Under the pieces are notes generated by a model. The model saw only the letters and a program-made list of their open reading frames with translations, was not told the DNA's origin and searched no databases. Shown one piece after another: positions 18,354-26,870 of a DNA stretch of 64,000 nt (its first letter is position 1; every line of letters begins with the position of its first letter). The DNA is from Hominisplanchenecus faecis (GTDB lineage Bacteria; Bacillota; Clostridia; Lachnospirales; Lachnospiraceae). Location of the stretch: assembly GCF_020687205.1 (NCBI RefSeq), contig NZ_JAJEQE010000006.1, positions 26,161 through 90,160 on the forward strand, written 5' to 3'. The translations under genes were made by a program, and so were the position numbers.

Positions 18354-19391
18354 ATGATGTGGAAAAAGACCTGGAAAATCTGGGCAGTGTGCATGATGCT
18401 CCTGCTCTGTATTTCCGGAGTGACTGTGTTTGCAAGTGGTTCCGATGACAATTCCCTTTCGGATCTTGGCATCGAGAATGCGACGAGTATTTCTCCGGAT
18501 TTTGAGTACAGCACAACGGAGTATGAGGTGGAGGTTCCGGAAGGCACGACTGAACTGCAGCTAAGTCCGGTGACTTCCGACGGTGCAGCGACCTGTGAAG
18601 TTTCCGGTCAGACTCTGACGGACGGAAAGACAACGGTTTACATAACGGTAACATCCGAGAGCGGTATGCAGGCAACGTATACCCTGAATGTGCAGGCGGA
18701 GCGTCCAAATGCGGCAGAACAGATCGCAGCAGCGAACGAGACGGATGCACAGACGGAGGCAGCAACCGAGAAAGCAAAAGAGGCACAGACAGAAACAGAA
18801 ACGGAGACAGAAGCCGTTTCTGATGCGGCAAATGCCGTGCTCCAGAAAGTAGACAAGATCAAATCAGATGCGGATTTTTCCATAAAAGTGATCTACGCTC
18901 TGGTGGCTCTGTCGGTTCTTCTGATCTTTCTGGTGATCAACCTGATCCTGAAAAACCGTGATCTGAAAGATGATCTTCGCGATACGCAGGAAAGACTGGA
19001 TATGCAGACCAACGAGTTTGCAAGAAAAGAGTATTATCTGGCAACGGAAAATTATTATGCACCGACGCAGCAGCAGGAGGCAACCGGTATGGTTCAGGAG
19101 GAAGAACCGCAGCCAGTACATCCGGAAACAGAAGCTGCTCCGGCAGTGGAAGAAGCATTCGGTGAAAATAAAAAGACCGGGCCGGTAAAAGCAGACCGGA
19201 AAAGCCGCAGAGAGAAAAAGCGTCAGCAGAAGCAGGCAAAACAGGAGATGGCAGAAATGCAGGATGATCCATCCGGTGCACAGCCACAGGAGGCACAGGT
19301 GAAACATACACCGCAGCCAACAGGCAATGCAGCACAGCCTGCACCGAAGAAAACAAAGAAAAAAGCAGATATCAATATGATCGATCTGTAA
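18354..19391 (+). CDS. Membrane protein with extracellular cadherin-like beta-sandwich domain
   Basis: A 345-residue protein with a signal-like N-terminus ending near VFASG. A cadherin-like (PF12733-type) domain of about 85 residues follows: SLSDLGIENATSISPDF to TYTLNVQAE. Then come a TE-rich linker, a transmembrane segment (VIYALVALSVLLIFLVINLI), a short coiled coil and a lysine/arginine/glutamine-rich cytoplasmic tail. The layout suggests a sensor or anchoring role across the membrane, but no function is known. An ATG at 18354 or 18357 follows GAAGGGAG; I chose the first. It lies 21 bases after purD and ends at a strong terminator. Confidence 0.75.
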   Translation: MMWKKTWKIWAVCMMLLLCISGVTVFASGSDDNSLSDLGIENATSISPDFEYSTTEYEVEVPEGTTELQLSPVTSDGAATCEVSGQTLTDGKTTVYITVTSESGMQATYTLNVQAERPNAAEQIAAANETDAQTEAATEKAKEAQTETETETEAVSDAANAVLQKVDKIKSDADFSIKVIYALVALSVLLIFLVINLILKNRDLKDDLRDTQERLDMQTNEFARKEYYLATENYYAPTQQQEATGMVQEEEPQPVHPETEAAPAVEEAFGENKKTGPVKADRKSRREKKRQQKQAKQEMAEMQDDPSGAQPQEAQVKHTPQPTGNAAQPAPKKTKKKADINMIDL

Positions 19392-19420
19392 GAAGAGATT
19401 GAAATTCAATATCGTAAAAG

Positions 19421-19467
19421 AAAAACGCACCCGAAATGCTTTTCAAGAGCACTACGGGTGCGTTTTT
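19421..19467. terminator. Bidirectional intrinsic terminator
   Basis: AAAAACGCACCCG (19421-19433) pairs with CGGGTGCGTTTTT (19455-19467) as a perfect 13-bp stem with A- and T-tracts on both sides. It ends the pur-side transcript and the convergent flavodiiron gene. Confidence 0.92.
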
Positions 19468-19488
19468 TTACGTTCGACTTGAAACAAT

Positions 19489-20655
19489 TTATGCCATCAG
19501 AGCATCAGCCAGAGCTTCCAGCTGAGCAACATCCGCTTCTTTCATTGCAGATTTGATCGTTACGACCGGTTCTGCGTTGGTGATGTTTTTCAGCTCGCCC
19601 ATGATAGCCTGCATCTGTTTTGCAGTGCAAGGAGCCCAGGTTCCGTTCTGGATGTAGCCGACGGTACGTTTCTGGAAGTTCTTTGCCTTGAGTTTACGCA
19701 GGAATGTCTCCATGCAAGGGAAGATGCCGCCGTCGTAGGAAGCAGCAGCGACCACCAGTCTGTCATAACGATAAGCATCTGCGATGGCAGACGGCATATC
19801 ATCTCTGGCAAGGTCATAGAGAACCACATTTTTCTCGCCTTTTGCTTTCAGGATCTCCGCCAGTTTCTTTGCAGCGATCATGGTATTTCCGTGAATGGAA
19901 GCACATGCGATCACAACGCCCTTTTCTTCCGGTTCGTAGCTGCTCCAGGTCAGATATTTGCCTATGTAATAGCCAAGGTTTTCTTTCAGGATTGGACCGT
20001 GCAGTGGGCAGATCATCTGGATATCCAGAGTGGCAGCCTTTTTCAGAAGATTCTGAACCTGTACGCCGTATTTGCCAACGATGTTGATAAAATAGCGTCT
20101 TGCTTCGTCTTCCCATGGCTCGTCTGCATCCAGGGCACCGAATTTACCGAAACCGTCAGCGGAGAACAGGATCTTTTCGGACTGCTCATAAGCAACCATA
20201 ACTTCCGGCCAGTGAACAAGCGGAGCCATAAAGAACTGAAGCGTGTGAGTACCGAGATTTACCGTATCGCCTTCGCCTACAACCACCTTGCGGTCATCGC
20301 TTAAATCCACATCAAAGAACTGTGCGATCATCGTGAACGTTTTCGGATTTCCGATCACCTTGATGTCCGGATACAGATCCAGCAATGTCTTTAAGTTTCC
20401 GGCATGGTCCGGTTCCAGGTGTGAAACAACCACATAGTAAGGCTTTTTGTCACCCAGCGTTTCCTTCAGGTTGGCAAGCCATCCTTCCGTACCGCGTCGA
20501 TCTACGGTGTCCATGATCGTGATCTTGTCATCTAAGATCACATAAGAATTGTAAGAAACACCGTTTGGAACGACATACTGATTTTCAAAAAGATCAATAT
20601 TCTTATCATCTACGCCAACGTATACGATAGAATCAGATATAAAAACGTCTTTCAT
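19489..20655 (-). CDS. Flavodiiron protein (FprA-type)
   Basis: The family reduces O2 to water or NO to N2O in anaerobes. An N-terminal metallo-beta-lactamase domain carries the diiron ligands in SHLEPDHAGN (H79, E81, D83, H84), with further histidines and an aspartate in LVHWPE, SADGFG and CPLHGP. A C-terminal flavodoxin domain binds FMN (ASIHGNTMIAAKKLAE, AAASYDGGIFPCM). The 388-residue length is that of a class A protein without extra rubredoxin domains. The ATG at 20655 follows AGGAGGTTCTT. It is divergent from the structured RNA at 20762. Confidence 0.94.
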   Translation of the reverse strand: MKDVFISDSIVYVGVDDKNIDLFENQYVVPNGVSYNSYVILDDKITIMDTVDRRGTEGWLANLKETLGDKKPYYVVVSHLEPDHAGNLKTLLDLYPDIKVIGNPKTFTMIAQFFDVDLSDDRKVVVGEGDTVNLGTHTLQFFMAPLVHWPEVMVAYEQSEKILFSADGFGKFGALDADEPWEDEARRYFINIVGKYGVQVQNLLKKAATLDIQMICPLHGPILKENLGYYIGKYLTWSSYEPEEKGVVIACASIHGNTMIAAKKLAEILKAKGEKNVVLYDLARDDMPSAIADAYRYDRLVVAAASYDGGIFPCMETFLRKLKAKNFQKRTVGYIQNGTWAPCTAKQMQAIMGELKNITNAEPVVTIKSAMKEADVAQLEALADALMA

Positions 20656-20702
20656 TTCAAAGAACCTCCTGTGTATATTAAAGATCGGCATTTACCTAAA
20701 AG

Positions 20703-20708
20703 ATTATA
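20703..20708 (-). promoter_or_regulatory. -10 box of the flavodiiron gene promoter
   Basis: A consensus TATAAT lies on the minus strand about 50 bases before the ATG. The matching -35 is unclear: TTGTAG lies 20 bases further upstream, longer than usual. The region between it and the + strand promoter is shared by two divergent transcripts. Confidence 0.5.
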
Positions 20709-20724
20709 CCGCACAAAAAATACT

Positions 20725-20757
20725 TTGACTACAAAAAAATCAAAAAGGTGGTATAAT
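20725..20757 (+). promoter_or_regulatory. Extended -10 promoter in front of the structured RNA
   Basis: TGGTATAAT (20749-20757) is a perfect extended -10 element. TTGACT (20725-20730) is present but 21 bases away, so the extended -10 probably carries the promoter. The expected start, near 20764, coincides with the 5' strand of the closing helix of the RNA candidate. Confidence 0.65.
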
Positions 20758-20761
20758 GTCT

Positions 20762-20933
20762 GTAACGCCAGGGGCAAAAGCCTGAAAGCACGATGTGCTT
20801 GCACAGGAGTGCTTTTATGGCTTAATGCCCCGCTCTGAATTCGGATAAAAGCGGGGCGTATGCCCCGCGATATCCGAATTTAGAGTAGGATTGTGAGAAT
20901 GCGAAGCATGGAACAATCCGCAGGGCGTTACTG
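20762..20933 (+). ncRNA. Candidate structured RNA with a closed four-way junction
   Basis: GTAACGCC (20762-20769) pairs perfectly with GGCGTTAC (20924-20931) and closes a junction with three arms. Arm A: GGGGC (771-775) with GCCCC (827-831), then GCC with GGC, AAAGCAC (785-791) with GTGCTTT (809-815), and TGTGC/GCACA at the tip. Arm B: a 15-base strand (20833-20847) pairs 14/15 with 20871-20885, topped by GCGGGGC-GTAT-GCCCCGC. Arm C: GGATTGT (888-894) with ACAATCC (913-919), topped by ATGC-GAA-GCAT. An extended -10 promoter begins it exactly. I cannot assign it to a known RNA family. A mobile structured repeat is the main alternative. Confidence 0.65.
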
Positions 20934-20954
20934 AAATAAAAAACATGAGAAAGC

Positions 20955-21092
20955 CATTTTTCAAAGAAAAATGTGCGGATTTCGAATGTTGCGTGATTTT
21001 GAAAGCATGAAATGCGGAAAAATCACGAAGCTATAGGTAATGCAGGATTGTGAGAATGCAAAAGCCTGAAGCAATCCGCAGGGCGTTACTGA
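20955..21092 (+). repeat. Second structured stretch with a partial copy of the RNA 3' arm
   Basis: Downstream of the RNA candidate are further hairpins: CATTTTTC-AAA-GAAAAATG (20955-20973) and CGTGATTTT (20992-21000) with AAAATCACG (21019-21027), topped by GCAT-GAA-ATGC. The segment 21037-21092 then repeats arm C and the closing strand. AGGATTGTGAGAATGC occurs at 20887 and 21044, and a 22-base stretch starting CAATCCGCAGGG recurs at 20914 and 21072 except for its end. Here GTAATGC (21037-21043) pairs with GCGTTAC (21083-21089) through one G-U pair. No coding frame of note is present in 20656-21133. Confidence 0.6.
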
Positions 21093-21133
21093 AGTGGAGA
21101 GAATCATAATACTGTTATACACAAGGAGGCTTC

Positions 21134-21664
21134 ATGATGAATCAGACATTACAGGATTTAAAGACAAGAAGAAGCTGCCGGAGATATCGTCCGGAGCAGA
21201 TAAAAGAAAGCGAACTGGAACAAATCCTTGAGGCGGGCGTGTTTGCACCAACCGGCATGGGTATGCAGTCCCCGAAGATCGTGGTTGTTCAGGATAAAGA
21301 AACCATTGAAGAGCTGAGCAAAATGAATGCGAAGATCATGGGCGTGACATCTGATCCATTCTACGGAGCACTGACGGTGCTGATCGTGCTGGCAGACAAG
21401 AACAGAAACACCTATCTGGAAGACGGTTCACTTGTCATGGGCAATCTGATGAATGCGGCACATGCCGTTGGCGTGGCATCCTGCTGGATCCACCGTGCAA
21501 AAGAAGAGTTTGAAAGTGAAGAAGGAAAAGCTCTTCTGAGAAAATGGGGCATTGAAGGTGATTATGCCGGAATCGGTCACTGTATTTTAGGCTATGCGGC
21601 AGAGGGCGGAGAAGCCCCGGCAAAACCGAGAAAAGAAGATTATGTTGTGAGAGTGCAGGGATAA
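21134..21664 (+). CDS. Nitroreductase family protein
   Basis: A 176-residue FMN-dependent nitroreductase-like protein. The N-terminal TRRSCRRYRPEQIKESELEQ is the usual FMN phosphate-binding start, and APTGMGMQSPKIVVV and GVASCWIHRAKE follow the family. Members reduce nitro compounds, quinones or flavins with NAD(P)H; the natural substrate is unknown. The ATG at 21134 or 21137 follows AAGGAGGC. It probably shares a transcript with the GreA-like gene three bases downstream. Confidence 0.9.
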   Translation: MMNQTLQDLKTRRSCRRYRPEQIKESELEQILEAGVFAPTGMGMQSPKIVVVQDKETIEELSKMNAKIMGVTSDPFYGALTVLIVLADKNRNTYLEDGSLVMGNLMNAAHAVGVASCWIHRAKEEFESEEGKALLRKWGIEGDYAGIGHCILGYAAEGGEAPAKPRKEDYVVRVQG

Positions 21665-21667
21665 GAT

Positions 21668-22171
21668 ATGTTACATGAACAGCTGACGGAAAATGATGTC
21701 AAAAAAATCAAAGAAGAGATTGAATATCGAAAACTGACCGTCCGAAAAAATGCGATCGAGGCAGTCAAAGAGGCGAGAGCACATGGGGATTTAAGCGAAA
21801 ATTTTGAATATCATGCCGCCAAAAAAGATAAAAATATGAACGAGAGCCGTATCCGCTATCTGGAGAGAATGTTGAAAAATGCCGAAATCGTATCGGATCA
21901 GTCGAAATCCGACGAAGTCGGGATCAACAATACGGTGACACTCTATATGGAAGATGATGACGAAGAAGAAACCTACAAGATCGTCACATCGATCCGCGGC
22001 AATTCCATGAAAGGCCACATCAGCACGGAGTCCCCGATGGGAAAAGCCCTGCTCGGACATAAAGTCGGAGAGAGGGTATATATCAAAGTCAATGAAAATT
22101 TCGGCTATTATGCCGTGATCCGCAAAATTGAAAATACCGATGACGGAGGAGATGAAATCCGGAAATTCTGA
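21668..22171 (+). CDS. GreA/GreB family transcription elongation factor
   Basis: The 167-residue protein has the N-terminal coiled coil with the acidic tip region ARAHGDLSENFEYHAAK, the signature of Gre factors that stimulate RNA cleavage in backtracked RNA polymerase. The C-terminal FKBP-like domain includes ISTESPMGKALLGHKVGE. It is somewhat divergent from housekeeping GreA (the first helices and a DDDEEE loop). It may therefore be a second Gre paralogue; a standard greA is not in this window. It starts 3 bases after the nitroreductase stop. Confidence 0.88.
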   Translation: MLHEQLTENDVKKIKEEIEYRKLTVRKNAIEAVKEARAHGDLSENFEYHAAKKDKNMNESRIRYLERMLKNAEIVSDQSKSDEVGINNTVTLYMEDDDEEETYKIVTSIRGNSMKGHISTESPMGKALLGHKVGERVYIKVNENFGYYAVIRKIENTDDGGDEIRKF

Positions 22172-22315
22172 TTTCTAAAATCTGAAAAATTCCTATGAAA
22201 GGACTGTTCTGACGACAGTAAGCTTTCCATTGTGAGGTCGCCTTCAACGGTACAGTATTCTGCACAGGAATATCAGATTTTATGAAAACTTAAGTTTTAA
22301 AAACAGTCAGGGTAC

Positions 22316-22344
22316 TTGTCTGTTGAAAAAAATGATAGTACAAT
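22316..22344 (+). promoter_or_regulatory. Promoter of the lipid kinase gene
   Basis: TTGTCT (22316-22321), a 17-base spacer and TACAAT (22339-22344), placing the start about 30 bases before the ATG. The rest of the 208-base gap after the GreA-like gene holds an AT-rich palindrome (AAAACTTAAGTTTT, 22284-22297) and nothing else I can name. Confidence 0.6.
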
Positions 22345-22379
22345 ATGTCGAAATACGGTGAAAGTGGAAGGAATGAAAA

Positions 22380-23294
22380 ATGAGACGTAAAAAAGTTTTA
22401 TTTATTGTGAATCCAAGATCCGGAAAAGGACAGATCAGAAATGCACTGTTGGATATCGCAGATATTTTTATCAAAGGAGGGTTGGATGTCACGCTCTATG
22501 TGACGCAGAAACCACAGGATGCGAGCAGAGTTGTGGAGAAACGGGCTGCAAAGTTTGATCTTGTCGCCTGCAGCGGCGGTGACGGGACACTGGATGAAGT
22601 GGTGACCGGCATGATGAACAGTGAGATCAGACGCCCGATCGGCTATATCCCGGCAGGAAGCACAAACGATTTTGCAAACAGCCTGCAGATCCCGAAACGG
22701 ATGACGGACGCGGCACAGTGTATCGTAGAGAACAACGCCTATCCGTGTGATGTCGGCTCTTTTAACAGTGATTATTTTGTATATATCGCTGCGTTTGGAA
22801 TGTTTACCGAAGTGTCTTATCAGACAAACCAGGATGTCAAAAATGTACTCGGCCATCTTGCTTATGTTTTAGAAGGTGCCAAGCGTATTTTTAATGTTAA
22901 ATCTTATGAAGTGGAGATTGAACTGAACGGTGAGAAGATCAGAGATGAATTTATTTATGGAATGATCACCAATTCAGAATCCGTAGGTGGTTTCCGCAGC
23001 ATTACAGGAAAAAACATCCGGCTGGATGACGGCCTGTTTGAAGTGACGATGATCAAAACGCCACGAAACGCCATAGAACTTCAGGAGATTATTACAAGCC
23101 TCCTTCGCGGGGAGATGGACAGCAACTATATTATCAGCTATAAGACCAGACAGGTTGCCATTCGTTCCGAGATTGCAATTCCATGGACGCTGGATGGTGA
23201 ATATGGCGGCGATCATAAAGAAGTTGAAATTTGCTGTCATCAGAAAGCAGTGGATATCATTGTCAATCATCAGTTTGGCGAGAGTGAAATATAG
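22380..23294 (+). CDS. Diacylglycerol kinase family lipid kinase (YegS/BmrU type)
   Basis: A 304-residue soluble lipid kinase of the DAGK catalytic family. VNPRSGKG at the N-terminus binds nucleotide, ACSGGDGTLDEVVTG is the catalytic glycine-rich motif, and IPAGSTNDFANSL follows as expected. Family members phosphorylate diacylglycerol or related lipids, recycling lipids left from lipoteichoic acid or polar headgroup metabolism. The exact lipid is unknown. GTGGAAGGAATG precedes the start. Confidence 0.92.
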   Translation: MRRKKVLFIVNPRSGKGQIRNALLDIADIFIKGGLDVTLYVTQKPQDASRVVEKRAAKFDLVACSGGDGTLDEVVTGMMNSEIRRPIGYIPAGSTNDFANSLQIPKRMTDAAQCIVENNAYPCDVGSFNSDYFVYIAAFGMFTEVSYQTNQDVKNVLGHLAYVLEGAKRIFNVKSYEVEIELNGEKIRDEFIYGMITNSESVGGFRSITGKNIRLDDGLFEVTMIKTPRNAIELQEIITSLLRGEMDSNYIISYKTRQVAIRSEIAIPWTLDGEYGGDHKEVEICCHQKAVDIIVNHQFGESEI

Positions 23295-23334
23295 TACTCA
23301 GAAAAAAAACAGGGGATATTTGACTAAAAAAGTA

Positions 23335-23363
23335 TTTTCTTTTTGGTGCAATTAGGTTATAAT
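23335..23363 (+). promoter_or_regulatory. Promoter of the aldolase gene
   Basis: A consensus TATAAT (23358-23363) lies 41 bases before the ATG. The -35 at 17-base spacing is poor (TTTTCT), and a TTGACT at 23320 is too far away, so the -10 call is firmer than the whole promoter. Confidence 0.5.
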
Positions 23364-23404
23364 AAAGCCAACACCAAAAATCACAAAGTGTGGAGGTAAA
23401 AAAT

Positions 23405-24268
23405 ATGTTAGTTTCAGCAAAAGAAATGTTACAGAAAGCAAAAGCAGGTCATTATGCAGTAGGACAGTTCAACATCAACAACCTTGAGTGGACAAAAGCA
23501 ATCCTGCTGACAGCACAGGAGAACAACTCACCGGTTATCCTTGGTGTATCAGAAGGTGCCGGCAAATATATGACAGGATACAAAACTGTTGTAGGTATGG
23601 TAAATGGTATGATGGAAGAACTGAACATCACAGTTCCGGTTGCTCTGCATCTGGATCACGGCAGCTACGAAGGATGCCTGAAATGTGTAGAAGCCGGATT
23701 CTCATCTATCATGTATGATGGTTCTCACAGCCCGATTGACGAAAACGTTGCAAACACAAAGAAACTGGTAGAAATCTGCAAAGAACATGGTATGTCTCTG
23801 GAAGCAGAAGTTGGTTCTATCGGCGGTGAAGAAGACGGCGTTATAGGTGCGGGTGAATGTGCAGATCCTCAGGAATGCAAGAGAATTGCAGATCTGGGTA
23901 TTGACTTCCTGGCAGCTGGTATCGGTAACATCCACGGCAAATATCCGGCAAACTGGAAAGGCTTAAGCTTCGAGACTCTGGACGCTGTTCAGGCTCTGAC
24001 AGGAGATCTGCCTCTGGTACTGCACGGTGGTACAGGCATCCCGACAGACATGATCAAAAAAGCAATCAGCCTTGGCGTTGCAAAGATCAATGTAAATACA
24101 GAGTGCCAGCTGGCATTTGCAGCAGCTACACGTGAATACATCGAAGCTGGTAAAGATCTGGAAGGAAAGGGATTTGACCCGCGTAAACTTCTGGCTCCTG
24201 GATTCGAAGCAATCAAAGCTACAGTAAAAGAAAAAATGGAAATTTTCGGCTCTATCGACAAAGCCTGA
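23405..24268 (+). CDS. fba: Class II fructose-1,6-bisphosphate aldolase
   Basis: Zinc-dependent aldolase of glycolysis and gluconeogenesis. Zinc ligands and active-site motifs are visible: HLDHG, EAEVGSIGGEEDGV, IGNIHGKYP and LHGGTGIP. The length of 287 residues is normal. The ATG at 23405 follows GTGGAGGTAAAAAAT; the frame opens five codons earlier at a non-preferred codon. It has a single-gene layout with its own promoter. Confidence 0.96.
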   Translation: MLVSAKEMLQKAKAGHYAVGQFNINNLEWTKAILLTAQENNSPVILGVSEGAGKYMTGYKTVVGMVNGMMEELNITVPVALHLDHGSYEGCLKCVEAGFSSIMYDGSHSPIDENVANTKKLVEICKEHGMSLEAEVGSIGGEEDGVIGAGECADPQECKRIADLGIDFLAAGIGNIHGKYPANWKGLSFETLDAVQALTGDLPLVLHGGTGIPTDMIKKAISLGVAKINVNTECQLAFAAATREYIEAGKDLEGKGFDPRKLLAPGFEAIKATVKEKMEIFGSIDKA

Positions 24269-24318
24269 GAATTATTTCTCTGAAATTTTATAAATTTTGT
24301 AGAAAAATTAAATTATAC

Positions 24319-24347
24319 TTGCATTTGCCAAAAATGTGGAGTATGGT
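24319..24347 (+). promoter_or_regulatory. Promoter of the first glutamine synthetase leader
   Basis: TTGCAT (24319-24324), 17 bases, TATGGT (24342-24347). It gives a leader of about 140 bases that contains the attenuator at 24376-24419. Confidence 0.5.
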
Positions 24348-24375
24348 AGTAGCAAAATTAAAAATGATGAGCGAG

Positions 24376-24419
24376 AGAACAAAGACGTTCTGCCCCGAAA
24401 GGAGCGGAGCGTCTTTTTT
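24376..24419 (+). promoter_or_regulatory. Leader attenuator with ANTAR-type hexaloop hairpin
   Basis: AGAAC (24376-24380) and GTTCT (24387-24391) form a 5-bp hairpin with the six-base loop AAAGAC, matching the A1/G4 loop recognised by ANTAR-domain antiterminators. The same AAAGACGTTCT is the 5' arm of an intrinsic terminator: AAAGACG (24381-24387) with CGTCTTT (24410-24416), a GAAA loop and a T-tract. The two structures exclude each other. The second upstream hairpin usual in ANTAR targets was not found. Regulation of glutamine synthetase by antitermination is inferred. Confidence 0.7.
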
Positions 24420-24494
24420 GATTTTCTGTAAAGAAGCAGAAAGGTTACAGAGAAATTCTGTTCCGGCTTATCACAGAAAGGATGAGAAGAAGAC

Positions 24495-26606
24495 ATGACT
24501 GAAAAGATGAATGTTGCAAAGATTTTTGGTGAAAATGTATTCAACGACAAAGTGATGCAGGAGCGTCTGCCGAAAAAAGTGTATAAAGCACTGAGAAAAA
24601 CCATTGATGAGGGAAAAGAACTGGATCCGATGGTAGCAGATGTGGTGGCAGAAGCTATGAAAAACTGGGCAGTAGAAAAAGGTGCAACACATTACACACA
24701 CATTTTCCAGCCTCTTACCGGTGTAACAGCAGAAAAACACGATGCATTTATCACAGCACCGAGACAGGACGGTACCGTACTGATGGAGTTCTCCGGAAAA
24801 GAACTGATCAAAGGAGAACCGGATGCTTCTTCCTTCCCGTCAGGAGGTCTTCGGGCTACGTTTGAAGCCAGAGGATATACAGCATGGGATTGTACTTCAC
24901 CGGCTTATGTACGTGAAGATGCAGCAGGAGCGATCCTCTGTATTCCGACCGCATTCTGCTCTTACACAGGTGAGGCACTGGATCAGAAAACACCGCTGCT
25001 GCGTTCCATGGAAGCAATCAACGAGCAGGCACTGAGACTTCTGAGACTGTTTGGAAATACAACCTCCAAAAAAGTAACACCGTCCGTTGGACCGGAACAG
25101 GAATACTTCCTGGTTGACAAACAGAAATATCTGCAGAGAGAAGATCTGATCTTTACCGGACGTACCCTGTTCGGGGCAATGCCTCCGAAAGGACAGGAAC
25201 TGGATGACCATTATTTCGGAACCATCCGTCAGCGTATTGCTTCTTATATGAAAGATGTCAACGAAGAACTCTGGAAACTTGGTATTTCCGCAAAAACACA
25301 GCATAACGAAGTAGCACCGGCACAGCACGAGCTGGCACCGATCTATGCAGAAGCAAACATTGCAGTTGATCACAACCAGCTGGTTATGAAAACACTGAAA
25401 AAAGTAGCATGCCAGCATGGAATGCAGTGCCTGCTTCATGAGAAACCATTTGACGGTGTGAATGGTTCCGGTAAACATAACAACTGGTCCATCACAACCG
25501 ATGACGGTATCAATCTGTTAGATCCGGGCAAAACACCGCATGAGAATGTACAGTTCCTTATGGTACTGACCTGTATCTTAAAAGCAGTCGATGAGCATGC
25601 AGATCTGCTTCGTGAATCCGCAGCCGATCCTGGAAATGATCACAGACTGGGAGCAAACGAGGCACCGCCGGCTATCATTTCTGTATTCCTTGGAGAACAG
25701 CTGGAGGATGTACTGGAACAGCTGATCAGCACAGGAACTGCTACACACAGTAAAGCAGGCGGTGTACTGCATACCGGTGTCAAGAGACTTCCGGATTTTG
25801 CAAAAGATGCAACGGACCGTAACCGTACTTCACCGTTTGCATTTACCGGAAATAAATTCGAGTTCCGTATGGTAGGTTCCCGTGATTCCATCGCCGGACC
25901 AAACGTGGTACTGAACACGATCGTAGCAGATGCATTCTCACAGGCATGCGATGTACTGGAAAAAGCAGATGACTTTGAACTGGCTGTACATGATCTGATC
26001 AAAGAATATGCAACCGATCACCAGAGAATCGTATTTAACGGAAACGGTTATTCCGATGAATGGGTAGCAGAAGCAGAAAGAAGAGGACTGCCGAACATCA
26101 AATCCATGGTGGATGCAATCCCGTGCCTGGCAACTGATAAGGCAGTAGAACTGTTCGGCAAATACAAAGTTTTCTCAAAAGCAGAACTTGAGTCCCGTGT
26201 AGAGATTAAATATGAGAACTATGCAAAGGCTATTAATATAGAAGCAAAGACGATGATCGACATGGCTTCCAAACAGATCCTGCCGGCAGTCATCGGCTAT
26301 ACCAAATCTCTGGCAGATACTATCCTGGCAGTTAAAGGTGCAGGTGCACCGGCAACCGTACAGACAGATCTGCTGAACGATGTAAGCAAACTGCTGGAAG
26401 AGGCAAAGGCAGCCCTGGTAACACTGGAAGAAGTGACTGATAAAGCAGCCGAAACAGGCGATATGGCAGCTGAAGCAAGATACTTCCACGAGAGCGTTGT
26501 ACCGGCTATGGCAGCCCTTCGTACACCGGTTGACAAACTGGAAGTACTGGTAGATAAGAAAGTATGGCCGATGCCATCCTATTCCGATCTGCTGTTCGAA
26601 GTATAA
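24495..26606 (+). CDS. Glutamine synthetase, type III (GlnN-type), first copy
   Basis: Condenses glutamate and ammonia to glutamine. At 703 residues it is the long type III enzyme found in Bacteroides and Clostridia, not the ~450-residue type I. Signature stretches include [35 protein letters not shown] and [17 protein letters not shown]. It lies directly upstream of a close paralogue and is preceded by a leader attenuator, so its expression is likely tied to nitrogen state through antitermination. The ATG follows AAAGGATGAGAAG. Confidence 0.95.
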   Translation: MTEKMNVAKIFGENVFNDKVMQERLPKKVYKALRKTIDEGKELDPMVADVVAEAMKNWAVEKGATHYTHIFQPLTGVTAEKHDAFITAPRQDGTVLMEFSGKELIKGEPDASSFPSGGLRATFEARGYTAWDCTSPAYVREDAAGAILCIPTAFCSYTGEALDQKTPLLRSMEAINEQALRLLRLFGNTTSKKVTPSVGPEQEYFLVDKQKYLQREDLIFTGRTLFGAMPPKGQELDDHYFGTIRQRIASYMKDVNEELWKLGISAKTQHNEVAPAQHELAPIYAEANIAVDHNQLVMKTLKKVACQHGMQCLLHEKPFDGVNGSGKHNNWSITTDDGINLLDPGKTPHENVQFLMVLTCILKAVDEHADLLRESAADPGNDHRLGANEAPPAIISVFLGEQLEDVLEQLISTGTATHSKAGGVLHTGVKRLPDFAKDATDRNRTSPFAFTGNKFEFRMVGSRDSIAGPNVVLNTIVADAFSQACDVLEKADDFELAVHDLIKEYATDHQRIVFNGNGYSDEWVAEAERRGLPNIKSMVDAIPCLATDKAVELFGKYKVFSKAELESRVEIKYENYAKAINIEAKTMIDMASKQILPAVIGYTKSLADTILAVKGAGAPATVQTDLLNDVSKLLEEAKAALVTLEEVTDKAAETGDMAAEARYFHESVVPAMAALRTPVDKLEVLVDKKVWPMPSYSDLLFEV

Positions 26607-26662
26607 AAAATGTAAAGATACAGTGGTTTCCCCACCCTGTTATTCCATCCCAAAAAGTAATG

Positions 26663-26702
26663 AAAGGGACAGAAATCAACAAAAGATTTCTGTCCCTTTT
26701 TT
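26663..26702 (+). terminator. Intrinsic terminator after the first glutamine synthetase
   Basis: A perfect 15-bp stem, 26663-26677 with 26685-26699, loop AACAAAA, then a run of T. It separates the two glutamine synthetase genes into independent transcripts. Confidence 0.92.
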
Positions 26703-26762
26703 GGTGTGCAGCGATTCTCTTGGGCAGATGTCAGCAGAGCCTGGCAGGATTGCATAAGTTAG

Positions 26763-26791
26763 TTGCAAAACAGTGAAAAATAAGGTATGAT
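26763..26791 (+). promoter_or_regulatory. Promoter of the second glutamine synthetase
   Basis: TTGCAA (26763-26768), 17 bases, TATGAT (26786-26791). The leader of about 70 bases contains no terminator or hexaloop hairpin, in contrast to the first copy. Confidence 0.65.
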
Positions 26792-26870
26792 TTGGAAGGA
26801 TAGACAAAAGCAAACGAAAAAAGCTTTTTGGATATGAAAAGCAGCAGGTCACGATGGAGGATTGTAAGAA

